NCBI GenBank assembly: GCA_037178625.1
Contig: JAWZXG010000028.1
Coordinates: forward strand, 62,001-126,000
Source of the DNA: Skeletonema tropicum
Taxonomy: Eukaryota > Bacillariophyta > Thalassiosirophyceae > Thalassiosirales > Thalassiosiraceae
Reading direction: 5' to 3'
Length of the DNA stretch: 64,000 nucleotides
Shown here: positions 50,122 through 59,775 of the stretch, one piece after another
How positions within the stretch are numbered: the first letter of the stretch is position 1
How the letters are laid out: each line of letters starts with the position of its first letter
Notes under the pieces: model-generated
What the model saw: the letters and a program-made list of their open reading frames with translations, nothing else
Databases searched by the model: none
Told to the model about the DNA's origin: nothing
Program-made: the position numbers and the translations under genes

Positions 50122-52743
50122 ATGTTTATGCAATCATTTGAAAACACTTCAAAGCAGCAGCGACGACGAGAGCAGCGCCAGCTTGCTCTGCAGCGAATGG
50201 AAGAAGCTGCAAATGCAAACAATCTAAATGATAGTGGAGGCGACGACAACGACGATGATGCTGATAATCTGCTTAATGGTGATACTGCGGATAAAATCTC
50301 TAATCGGGATGTCAATGAGCAACGCGATCGCAAATTAACCGAACAAAAGACAAGTAGTATTGCTCTCACCTCCGCGGCAAACTTCTTGCGTGAATCCCAG
50401 AATAATTATTCCTTTTTACCAGAGACAACTACAGCAGCGAAACAATTCTTATGGGATGATCAATCTGTCTATAGCAATGGTGCTAATCGTAGTCTCCAGG
50501 CGAATAATAATTTGCAAAATGGAAAGAATTTGAATCAGAAACCCAATACTGCCGGTAAGGGTGCTCGTTGGAATGCCATCAATAGTGGAGGAGCGGACGG
50601 ATTGTGGAATGCGCTACCCGTCTGGGGAGGGGGGCAGCAGGTAGATACTACTGCAAGTGTTACCAGTGGAGGTAGCAGGTTTCGTGATGCGGAGGGAGAA
50701 CGTCTATTATCAATTGCCAATGAACGTGTGAAGATCGATAACATGTCGGTGCTTGATGCAGAATTTGGAAATATAGATAATGATGATGATGATGCCGCAG
50801 AAGAGGATTATGATTCATTACTTCGTCGTCGTGTGTTTCTCAGCAAGGATGGTACCATGACTTTCAACAATAATGGCTCCTCCGACGAATCGGCTAGTTC
50901 TCGTCGTCGTGTGATGCGCAAAACCTGCTTGAGTACAATGAAACGGCCTACCTTGTTGATTTGTGCTGTTGGAATTGCAATTGCGGTAGTTTCGGGGACT
51001 ATGACAATGTATAGTAAGTTCATGACAAATGCTTCGAGTGCGGCTGTCCCAACGATAGACGAAGAGAGAAGTGAAACTGATTCAACGTACAAAGTTGTTG
51101 ACATACCTCCACCAACCCCAATAGACGAGATGTCGAAGATTGACGTACCTCCACCACCATCGGCCGACGAGATGGGACTCACTGAGCTTGAAGTAGATGA
51201 TGTTATGATTGACATTGACAAAGAAAGGTTTGATCAAATAAAGACAGTCATTTTGGAATCACAAGTAAGCACACCTGCCGCCATTCAAGATACCACATCT
51301 GCACAATTTGCAGCATTATTATGGCTAGTTAGAGAGGATCCAAGTCATTTAGATCCTGACAACTATTTGCTGCAGCGTTATGCATTGGCCGTGTTGTGGT
51401 TTAGTACTACCAAGAATAAGTATTATCACGTATCCGGAGAGTACACAACAACTGTTGAAAATGAGAATGGACGAAAGTTGAATGGACAAGATTTAGACAA
51501 GTGGTTCCAGCATGACTCATGGTTGAGCGGGGTTGGCATTTGTGAATGGTCGGGGATTAAATGCCACCCTCACGAGGATGGGTCGGATCATGTTGGAAAC
51601 AATTATGATGGTGATGTGAAGGCGATTTATCTTCGACGAAATAACATGCGAGGAGCGTTCCCTTCCGACATTTTTCGTGCGATGCCGTTACTCAAGACGT
51701 TGGATCTTTCTGACAACGCTCTTGCTGGTACCCTCAGTGAAGACATTGGGCAGCTGAGTGGTTTGGAGTACTTTAACTTCACTGCCAATAATATTGCAGG
51801 AAGTCTCCCCGAATCGATTGGAGATTTGCCACTTCTCACAGAGTTCCACATTTCATTCAACCAGCTGGACGGTACCATCCCTTACTCGATTTACAAGCTT
51901 GAACAGTTGCGTGAGTTGGATTTGAGTCGCAATTCTCTCGCCGCTACCATTCCGCATGAAATCGGGGCAATGAAGCAGTTAACGGTTCTGAATTTGGCAT
52001 ATAACTCACTCGAAGGTTCACTGCCGCACGAGTTGAATAATATGCAGAGTCTAAGAAAGCTTGATGTGAGTCACAACAGACTTCAGAGTTTGCCAAAAGA
52101 GATTGGGTCCGTCACATATTTACGGGTTTTGGATCTAAGTCATAACGCGTTTGAAGGTGATTTACCGAAATCCATTGGAAATCTTGAACATTTGGATGAG
52201 TTGTACTTGAATGATAACGAGTTTGAGGGCACCATCCCCATAGAGTTGTCACAGTTGGAAGGGTTGGATGTATTGAATCTCTCCAAAAATATCTTTACGG
52301 GAACATTCCCAATCTGGCTGACACATCTTGATGGGCTAAAAGAGCTTGATATCTCTAATAACTTTATCAAAGGTGAAATTCCGCAAAGTATTGCTGATAT
52401 GAAGAACCTCCGCGTCCTTAACCTCGCCAGAAATGATATTGTGGGCATGATTCCACCTGAGTTGGGAAGTTTATTCAAGCTTGAACAGGTCTTTCTGGAG
52501 ACAAATGAGCTAATTGGCGTCGTGCCGGATCAACTAGGAGAGCTGACTAGTTTGCGCAAACTTTCGCTCCACAACAACTTCCTTACTGGGCGTGTTAGTG
52601 ATCATCTCTGCAAGCTGAGTAACGAAATGTTTCTAACTCAGTTCACTGTTGACTGTGCTGGAGAAACAGCAGTCATTCTTTGTGAGTGCTGCCAGTGTCA
52701 CCTTCATGAGAACATTATCCACTTGGACGAAAGCAATAGATAG
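50122..52743 (+). CDS. Leucine-rich-repeat membrane protein (type II orientation likely)
   Basis: 873 aa, one exon. Residues 1-270 are charged and low complexity, with no signal peptide. One membrane helix lies at about 275-297 (LLICAVGIAIAVVSG). After a linker comes a cap-like segment (SWLSGVGICEWSGIKC near 465), as in plant LRR proteins, then about 13 plant-type LRRs from about 500 to 840 (repeated LxxLxxLDLSxNxLxGxIP). There is no kinase. The layout, with LRRs C-terminal to the helix, is common in diatoms; they would face outside. Ligand unknown. Confidence 0.88.
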   Translation: MFMQSFENTSKQQRRREQRQLALQRMEEAANANNLNDSGGDDNDDDADNLLNGDTADKISNRDVNEQRDRKLTEQKTSSIALTSAANFLRESQNNYSFLPETTTAAKQFLWDDQSVYSNGANRSLQANNNLQNGKNLNQKPNTAGKGARWNAINSGGADGLWNALPVWGGGQQVDTTASVTSGGSRFRDAEGERLLSIANERVKIDNMSVLDAEFGNIDNDDDDAAEEDYDSLLRRRVFLSKDGTMTFNNNGSSDESASSRRRVMRKTCLSTMKRPTLLICAVGIAIAVVSGTMTMYSKFMTNASSAAVPTIDEERSETDSTYKVVDIPPPTPIDEMSKIDVPPPPSADEMGLTELEVDDVMIDIDKERFDQIKTVILESQVSTPAAIQDTTSAQFAALLWLVREDPSHLDPDNYLLQRYALAVLWFSTTKNKYYHVSGEYTTTVENENGRKLNGQDLDKWFQHDSWLSGVGICEWSGIKCHPHEDGSDHVGNNYDGDVKAIYLRRNNMRGAFPSDIFRAMPLLKTLDLSDNALAGTLSEDIGQLSGLEYFNFTANNIAGSLPESIGDLPLLTEFHISFNQLDGTIPYSIYKLEQLRELDLSRNSLAATIPHEIGAMKQLTVLNLAYNSLEGSLPHELNNMQSLRKLDVSHNRLQSLPKEIGSVTYLRVLDLSHNAFEGDLPKSIGNLEHLDELYLNDNEFEGTIPIELSQLEGLDVLNLSKNIFTGTFPIWLTHLDGLKELDISNNFIKGEIPQSIADMKNLRVLNLARNDIVGMIPPELGSLFKLEQVFLETNELIGVVPDQLGELTSLRKLSLHNNFLTGRVSDHLCKLSNEMFLTQFTVDCAGETAVILCECCQCHLHENIIHLDESNR

Positions 52744-52898
52744 GTGCGAAGATTCACTTGACATCAGTATTGTATCATTAAGCGGCAAGAGACGAAGCCC
52801 ACTGTTACAAAAGATTACGAAACGGGCTGTACATGTAATTCATACCAAGAAGAGGCAACTAAAATCTTGAACTCTATTCCCGTTCCTTTATTTTAGAT

Positions 52899-54398
52899 CT
52901 ACTGATACCTATTGATCATTTTGTATAGCTTTTGTGTTCTTTTGCTCTCCTTTCGTGTCTTCTGTTGTGCCTCCAAGCAGCTTGCGGCATCAATCATTAA
53001 CAATGAAGTCTCATTCTCCTCCTTTTCAGACCTATATGAATGTGTATTGACCGGAAGAGTACGTCTGGTGGGCTTCCACCGGATGGATCTTCTTGTTGAG
53101 TGACTTTTATCCCCGAAATGCGTGCTGTTGGCTTGACCAATCTGTTCTGCCTCTCCTGCACTGCCAGCTACTGCCAAGGTAGAGCCGCTAGAGCAAAAAT
53201 AGTTATTTGTGCCTTCAGATTCAGAGGGTACACCCCGAAAGGGTTCACATTCTAATCCAAGTGAGTCTTCCTCGTCGTCGTTGATGATAGACGTTGCTTC
53301 TGTGCTCAAGGAATCCTTCAAACTCGGATCAAAGTCAACAATATCTCTGATTTGAGGAACCTGCCTTGAGTAAGAACTAACCCGGTTTATGATATCTTCC
53401 GCGTTTTCATCGTGAAGGGAAAAGGACACGCTGCGATTGAGCCCCGATCGACTTCTACTCGTGAAAGATGAACCCATCATTGGAGAATATAATGGGGAAT
53501 ATAATGCACTTGATCTTGTGATCGGAGGCTCACATGATGACGACCCCCTGCGATTCTGTCGAATCTTACCTGGCGATCTTGTCATCTGAGGCTCGCATGA
53601 TAAAGATCTCCTGCGATTCTGTCGAACCTCATCTCGTGTCGATTGTGATGAGGATCTTCTACGACTCGTTCTACAAGAAGTAGGAAGAGGTGCTTCAGCT
53701 TCACTGTAAGCACTCACTTCTTTTAGCTTGAGAATATTCATGCTCTCGTCCACTTCTACAACAAACGTTCTGGTAGAGGATGATGTTGCTTTGATACTTC
53801 TATTATCAGACTTGCCTTGATGCGTAGAAAAGGCAGATAATGATTGGGCCGCAGCACTGCCTTTGTTCGGTGCTTCGATTCTGTTTCTTGACATTGATCT
53901 AGAACGACGCACGGTAAATGAAGACCTCATATCAGTAGCATCTTTTGTGATTCTTATCTCAGACTTAGGTCTGCATGATTGAGATCTGACATCGCCTCTT
54001 GTACTCGATCGATAAGTTGCTGCGCTCGCCCAACGCTGTGAAGAAGGTCTTGATTCAGATCGGTCTAATGATGACGGACTAAAATGCTTGTGCTTGTATT
54101 CATCCTCGACAGATAAAACAGATGATTGCTTCTTCTTCCTAAATGTAGAGTGCGAGCGTCCGCGAGAGTCGGCTGTTTCTCCATGACTGTTCCTTACAGA
54201 ACTAGATCTACTTCTTGTAGATGCCTTTGTCGACGAAAGTGATCGGCCTCTATTGTTAGCAGCAAACAATAAGGCTTCTTTCTTCCCAGTAACTCCCTGC
54301 CTCTGACGGAAGCCATAGAATTTACCATTTGGTCCAATTGGATGCCTCTTATTTCGTCCATCCTCCATATTATACTGATGGTCTTCTTTTCTGCTCAT
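52899..54398 (-). CDS. Ser/Arg-rich protein of unknown function
   Basis: 499 aa, mostly disordered and rich in Ser and Arg, with short repeats: RQNRRRSLSCEPQMTRSPG followed by a near copy ending SSCEPPITRSS around residues 255-295. There is an acidic patch near 370-390 and no membrane segment or known domain. It is divergent from the 913-aa membrane protein gene, which also has Ser/Arg-rich tails, and the two share a 498-bp upstream region. RNA or cytoskeleton binding is possible but not shown. Confidence 0.65.
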   Translation of the reverse strand: MSRKEDHQYNMEDGRNKRHPIGPNGKFYGFRQRQGVTGKKEALLFAANNRGRSLSSTKASTRSRSSSVRNSHGETADSRGRSHSTFRKKKQSSVLSVEDEYKHKHFSPSSLDRSESRPSSQRWASAATYRSSTRGDVRSQSCRPKSEIRITKDATDMRSSFTVRRSRSMSRNRIEAPNKGSAAAQSLSAFSTHQGKSDNRSIKATSSSTRTFVVEVDESMNILKLKEVSAYSEAEAPLPTSCRTSRRRSSSQSTRDEVRQNRRRSLSCEPQMTRSPGKIRQNRRGSSSCEPPITRSSALYSPLYSPMMGSSFTSRSRSGLNRSVSFSLHDENAEDIINRVSSYSRQVPQIRDIVDFDPSLKDSLSTEATSIINDDEEDSLGLECEPFRGVPSESEGTNNYFCSSGSTLAVAGSAGEAEQIGQANSTHFGDKSHSTRRSIRWKPTRRTLPVNTHSYRSEKEENETSLLMIDAASCLEAQQKTRKESKRTQKLYKMINRYQ

Positions 54399-54896
54399 GT
54401 TCCATGTACTTCTGTTTTAACAACGACAGCTGAGAAATGAGTGCGCCAATAGCCATCACAGTGACTCTGTCCTGCTGAGCCTTACCATATATTTTTGGCA
54501 GTGCCTGTTGGTTAGGAAATACTTACTTATTGGGCAATGTCTGTTGGTTAGTGAATGAATATGGGCAGAAGAAAAAATGCAGAGACATTCGATACGGCAT
54601 CACTTTTCTCGGTATAGTGAAGCAAATCAATTCCGACGTATATTTTTGAAAATAACGGTTAACGGCTCAACTAGAGGGCTGATCCGCAGGAGGCCTGTTC
54701 AACACGAGTTCACCACTCACACTCTCTTTCCACTCCAAAACAACCCAGCATGCAGACTCTCATGACTGTCGAAAACAGCCCAGCTGTGTGTGGAGTGTGC
54801 TTGATTCAACCATGTTCCATGAAGAAGAAGTTAGCAGGAGAGTGATAACATTGCTACCGCTACATTCTCGTAAACAGCTCCACAATCAAACACAAG
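54399..54896. promoter_or_regulatory. Shared divergent upstream region
   Basis: The 498 bp between two ATGs pointing outward. It contains a tandem pair of about 44-bp units around 54497-54560 (ggcagtgcctgttggttagg and ggcaatgtctgttggttagt). This could be a bidirectional promoter; no known element is recognised. Confidence 0.45.
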
Positions 54897-57638
54897 ATGG
54901 CTACCGCGGAAGCAGATGCCCACCTACGCAGACTGCATTCTTTACGTCGGCAACACATGTCGACAGATCGAGAATCATCGAAGGAGTTTTTGATAAAACA
55001 GCAACAGCGGCCATTTCCGCCGCCGCCGCTTCGCTATCCTGAGAGGTCGCATGCATCGTCAGACAAAAGACAACGCGATCGGCGGAGGAGTCATGCTATG
55101 AAAAAGCACAGCCGACAACAGATACGATCAAAGAAGGAGCGGCGCCAATCGCCTCAGATGGAGCGTCCGAAATATGTTGAAATATCATGTGGTTCATTAT
55201 CATCCTCCACATCATCGGTGTCGGTTGAACCTCCCAGAGAATCATCACCAAACCTACAAGCATACAGAGACTACATTAATGAACTATCGAGACGTCTGCA
55301 AGAAGAAAATTATGTCTATGCCGAGGAATTGGACTTAGAGGACATCACGCCGCAGAAATCACAATCCGATCAGAACACCCAAAGGCGATCTATTTGTGGA
55401 AGCGATCACTACATCAGCAAAGTCAAAGATAGAATAATGGAGGAACACAGCCCTCGAAGCACGAGAGAAAAGTCGGATGCAGAATATGAAGAATCATCTT
55501 TTGCAGACGAAGAAGGTTATCTACCAATGAATCCACCATTTTCAAGACATCACACTCCTTCCAACAACAACTTCTTCATCCCATCGCATGTCAAAATCAA
55601 TCCACGAGCCAATCTATACCTCGTCATCCTACTCACTAGCATAATCTCCATCTCTAGTCTGGTTGTAGGTGATGGCAAGTCCACACCTAAAAGCTCCAGT
55701 GAGCGTGCTGCACTTTTCTTCTATTCCACATCACTGCTGATTGCAATAACTATTGGATTTGGTTTCCGATATGCGCCTATGAGGATTTATATCACAAGAC
55801 CTTACTCATTCTACGAGAGGTTTCTCGGTCAAATAATTGATTCGAGGGAGAAGGCAATTGCTATCGTTTTACTGATAAGCAACTTCATCGCGTGCGGTAT
55901 TGTCATGCAACCCCAAGCCAACTTAGCAGTAGCTTCAAACTATAGAGTATTGAACTCGCCACTGTTTTATTCCACTTGGGGGAGCGTGTACACATGCGTG
56001 GTCATAATTGCTGATTTGTTCACACAAAATGAATCTCATTGGATCGTCGCGAGGGATTGTGATGGAGACAGCGGTGTCTTGCCGAGTAGTTACCAACCAT
56101 CATTTCAAAGTAGTGCCTTGAAAACATGGTTTGTGGCTTTGTTCTCGAACTTTGTAGTGAGTGGGATATTGTTTAGTGTGTCTTCTTCCGGCTTATATGA
56201 GACCTATCGTACAAAGGCAATGGTTGCAGGATTCCTCAGTCTTTGCGGTGGATTGATTGCTGCTCTTATGCTAGCATTGCATAACATGATAAGAACGGAA
56301 CAGGACCGTGCTTACTCCTGTGGAACTTGGAACTCGAACTGGGAGAGACCCAATTCACAAAAACATTTGAATACTGTAGGGTTAGGGTTGGGACTAGTTG
56401 TATTGGTATTGTGTTGTACAGTCGTGGGCTTGATTTGTTCTCCGCCAACGGGCCCTGGAAGCATCGTGTTGCCCTGTTGGATTGCCTTTATCGTGTCTGT
56501 ACTCCTGTGCAAACTCAACGTCGAATCATCCTTGGTGACAACATCCCAGCTCAATAAGTGTAGCAAAGAGATGTGTAGCGAAAGCGACCGTTCGAAGGGA
56601 ACACATACCACTGCACTCGAAAGCAATTATATCGATTCTTGCGACGAAGACGATAGTGATACCAGCACCCACGACACAAACGAACGAAGGATTCACGATG
56701 AGCTGATGAGCCGGCTGACGACGCTATCAGCCAGTATCGCTGGGAAGCAGGAGCCAGAAGAAGAGATTTCTACCCCGAAACGTCCGAATGCTCCAACTGA
56801 ACGCCCAAAACAAGAACCAGACGAAGAGGTTACAATTTCCACCAAAACTCCTACCCAAACACGTAAACGCATTTTGGAACCTATCCAAGTGGGTAGCGAA
56901 AAGTTTGAGGGTAACACCAAGAATAAGACCGATCCTCCTCCTTCACCATATCAAATCAGAAGAGGTTCTAGAAAAGCTCCTCCGTCACCACGGCATCCGC
57001 CGCCACCACCGCCGCCTCCTCCCCCCGTCGAAAGTTCTCGAGATGAGCGGAGTAGTAAAGGAGAAACAAGTGATGAGTCCATTGCTCCAGTCGACCGAAA
57101 CAGGAAGCCGCGACGAAAGTCGAAGAGAGCGAGCTCAAAAAACGATGGCTTTGTTCGTTTGAGTGGCAAATCCCCTTCGGTAGTGGATGCAGTGGTTGCT
57201 GATGCTCTTCGGCACGCGCGAGTTGGGAAGAAAACAACCGAAGATGACGTATCTCAAACAGAAGAATCATACTTTGAAGAAGTATTTCGTAAGCACCGAC
57301 AGTTTTGCAGAAGGCGCAGTAGCGGAGTGATGAGTGATTGTGACGAGAGCGATGAACTGAGAAGGGCCCAAAAGATCGAGTTAGCAGGCCTCCTCCAGAA
57401 AGAAGTTGACTATGACATCCAAACCCCTCCAAAATACCCATTTCGTGTCTCCTTTACTGATATCTCAAAGGAGTATTCTTCATTGTCGGATAGATCAAAA
57501 GGGTATTCTCAATCGGCAGTCCAAGTTCAGCAACCACCAACAAGGGCGCAACGTAACAAGTCAAAGAGACGAAGCCTATCGACCAAATCCACAGGCGCAC
57601 ATTCTGACCAATTTATGTATCAGCCTCGAGCCTGTTGA
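54897..57638 (+). CDS. Eight-pass membrane protein with disordered tails, unknown function
   Basis: 913 aa, one exon. Residues 1-235 are charged and disordered. About 240-540 hold eight hydrophobic segments, including LVILLTSIISISSLVVG, AIVLLISNFIACGIV, VVSGILFSVSS and LGLVVLVLCCTVVGL. The remainder is Ser/Lys/Arg-rich with a run of eleven Pro near residue 705 and several EEE/DDE patches. It matches no family I recognise. The ATG at 54897 is the first in frame with good context. Its stop is 13 bp from that of the convergent gene. Confidence 0.72.
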   Translation: MATAEADAHLRRLHSLRRQHMSTDRESSKEFLIKQQQRPFPPPPLRYPERSHASSDKRQRDRRRSHAMKKHSRQQIRSKKERRQSPQMERPKYVEISCGSLSSSTSSVSVEPPRESSPNLQAYRDYINELSRRLQEENYVYAEELDLEDITPQKSQSDQNTQRRSICGSDHYISKVKDRIMEEHSPRSTREKSDAEYEESSFADEEGYLPMNPPFSRHHTPSNNNFFIPSHVKINPRANLYLVILLTSIISISSLVVGDGKSTPKSSSERAALFFYSTSLLIAITIGFGFRYAPMRIYITRPYSFYERFLGQIIDSREKAIAIVLLISNFIACGIVMQPQANLAVASNYRVLNSPLFYSTWGSVYTCVVIIADLFTQNESHWIVARDCDGDSGVLPSSYQPSFQSSALKTWFVALFSNFVVSGILFSVSSSGLYETYRTKAMVAGFLSLCGGLIAALMLALHNMIRTEQDRAYSCGTWNSNWERPNSQKHLNTVGLGLGLVVLVLCCTVVGLICSPPTGPGSIVLPCWIAFIVSVLLCKLNVESSLVTTSQLNKCSKEMCSESDRSKGTHTTALESNYIDSCDEDDSDTSTHDTNERRIHDELMSRLTTLSASIAGKQEPEEEISTPKRPNAPTERPKQEPDEEVTISTKTPTQTRKRILEPIQVGSEKFEGNTKNKTDPPPSPYQIRRGSRKAPPSPRHPPPPPPPPPPVESSRDERSSKGETSDESIAPVDRNRKPRRKSKRASSKNDGFVRLSGKSPSVVDAVVADALRHARVGKKTTEDDVSQTEESYFEEVFRKHRQFCRRRSSGVMSDCDESDELRRAQKIELAGLLQKEVDYDIQTPPKYPFRVSFTDISKEYSSLSDRSKGYSQSAVQVQQPPTRAQRNKSKRRSLSTKSTGAHSDQFMYQPRAC

Positions 57639-57651
57639 CCCTCCTGCCTAA

Positions 57652-59370
57652 CTAATCTGTTATAGCTATTTCCAAGCTTCGAAACGCCAAAAATCTCGTC
57701 TTTTTCTCTTGAGGACTACTTTCCTCATCTTCCTCCTCCAAAAGACATTCTCCCAAATCAAACTCAAGCCATCTCTGTCGTTCTACTTCATCGTGTATTT
57801 GCAACGATAGAATATCTCCAGTTGGAGCCTCTCTTTTGGCATTTGTGGACGGACCTGGGTCGTTTTCTGTGAATTTGACCTTTCCTGATGTCCCCCCAAA
57901 ACCATAATAATCAGCATTTCTCTCACCCAATACAGGAGCCCGACGACCAAGTCGTTCTTTCTCTGCCCTCCTTATTGCTTTCTTCTTCAAACGGTCAAGT
58001 TGCTGTGATTTGAACGAGGCTCTTGTCTCGGACGCACCGAGGAAAGATTCAAATCCATTTGAGTTCTTCTGCTTCGATTCTTCGACGTCATCTGCTTGTC
58101 GTTCTTTTGGAAGATAGCGTGTTTGCTCAAACAAGTGAGTCAATCCAACCTCCTTTAATGCCCCCACTATATTTGCACCGCACTCTTCTCCAGTGTTAGA
58201 TGTAGGTGAACTAACAGTCGATCCATCTTCGGCTGCTCTCTCCTCAAACGGGTAAGGTGGATGAAATGCCGTCTTGATTAAATCTCTCCGTTCTTGAGAG
58301 CTCATGCTTTGTGAAATATCCTCCCAGCTGTAAAAAGTGTCACCAATTGATGAGGCAGGTCTGCCTTGGGGGCGAATCACCTCATTAGGTCCGTCCGCTG
58401 TGGCAACTTCGATAGTGCTGTGTGCCGCATCAGATGCATCACATCTCCTCTTACTTGACATCTTATCCACACCACCATTCTGTTCTTCGTCGTAATCGCC
58501 TTCAAAATGCACCCGCTTATTTCTGCCTTTACTGTTAGTCCCCTCCTTCATCTCTTCTTCTTCTTCTTGATTAGCGCGTGAATAATCTATCCTCTCCCTG
58601 TTCCTCCTTACGGCCTCCTCAACAGCATCCCACCCATGATGCCAATATGTCTTATTGTTGTATGCCATTTCATCAATCTGCTGTATGATCTTCCTAGCAG
58701 TCGCATCGTTCTCATCTTGCCGTATTGGGTGTAGATATTCCGAAGGTTGACCAGATCCATCACAATCTGGTTTATACCTCCTTAGTGAGTGAAGAGCTGC
58801 GTATGGAGTTGCATATGAATGTGTTTTGTTACCTCCATTTGGATTATTCCCATTGACTTCACCATCAGTCTCATTCGCATTTTGTTCCTCTTCGGTGGCA
58901 GTTTTGATGCTATTGTCGCAGCAACTTGGTTCCAAATAATGTCCTCTTTTCACCACTTGCAAAACTATGTCACTAAATTCTGCACATCCTTGTCGTTTCA
59001 ATTCATCCGCCCACTTGCTTCCGACTCTATTTGCAAAAGAGTAACATTTGTCTACATCTTCTTGAGTCACCTGGAGTAATTCGGGATTCTCTTTGAATAG
59101 GATTGATGTATCAAGTTCTTTCGCAGTATCATCAATGCCAGCAGTGCTGTTGAAATCGTTTTCACGTAAGAAGTGAGCACGTATCCGAGATTTCATTAAA
59201 CGACGAAGGCCCACCGATGCTGAGTGCTGTAGGACGCTTTGGGCATGAGTTTGAAATGTAGAATTTGCAGCGGCATGTGCTTGTTCAACTAGAGGATTTG
59301 TGCTAGCATGGGTTGTTGTGATGGGCGGCTCGTCGACGGCAGCGGTTTGTGGGGGAGCTGGATGTGGCAT
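57652..59370 (-). CDS. Unrecognised soluble protein
   Basis: 572 aa from the ATG at 59370 (the frame opens at a TTG at 59418). No signal peptide or membrane helix. A helical N-terminal part (about 50-150) includes KSRIRAHFLREND and VGSKWADELKRQG. Acidic and Lys-rich middle, then a C-terminal basic coiled region (DRLKKKAIRRAEKERLGRR near 475) and an acidic end. Well-ordered segments and length suggest a real gene; the family is unknown. The 405 bp between it and the next gene (59371-59775) holds no supported feature. Confidence 0.65.
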   Translation of the reverse strand: MPHPAPPQTAAVDEPPITTTHASTNPLVEQAHAAANSTFQTHAQSVLQHSASVGLRRLMKSRIRAHFLRENDFNSTAGIDDTAKELDTSILFKENPELLQVTQEDVDKCYSFANRVGSKWADELKRQGCAEFSDIVLQVVKRGHYLEPSCCDNSIKTATEEEQNANETDGEVNGNNPNGGNKTHSYATPYAALHSLRRYKPDCDGSGQPSEYLHPIRQDENDATARKIIQQIDEMAYNNKTYWHHGWDAVEEAVRRNRERIDYSRANQEEEEEMKEGTNSKGRNKRVHFEGDYDEEQNGGVDKMSSKRRCDASDAAHSTIEVATADGPNEVIRPQGRPASSIGDTFYSWEDISQSMSSQERRDLIKTAFHPPYPFEERAAEDGSTVSSPTSNTGEECGANIVGALKEVGLTHLFEQTRYLPKERQADDVEESKQKNSNGFESFLGASETRASFKSQQLDRLKKKAIRRAEKERLGRRAPVLGERNADYYGFGGTSGKVKFTENDPGPSTNAKREAPTGDILSLQIHDEVERQRWLEFDLGECLLEEEDEESSPQEKKTRFLAFRSLEIAITD

Positions 59371-59775
59371 TTTCTGTTTGTCTACGCAACGTCCTTTGGC
59401 ACAGTGAGATTGCTGCAATTGATCACTGCTCCTTTTGCCCAGAATGTAGACAATAATATTTTATTCACAATTGTCTCTTGGTCGATATCTGCATTGCCTT
59501 CGTCCATCACAATCGATTCTGTCGATACTTCAGTACTCAGGTCTCTATTATGAGTTTTGAGATGAACCTTCCATGTGGGATTATCAGAAGGGTGTACGGT
59601 GAGAGAGTTGATAGGCGAGGCGTTTATTAGCTACAGTCCAATATCAATCCGACTGCATACAACTCCTGTCCGTGATACAACAACATACACATAGCAAGTG
59701 GAACCGACTGCCTTACTCATGAGAAATTTGCGCTCGCCAGTTGAAGAGGAAATAATAGGTATGTTTGCTTATTGT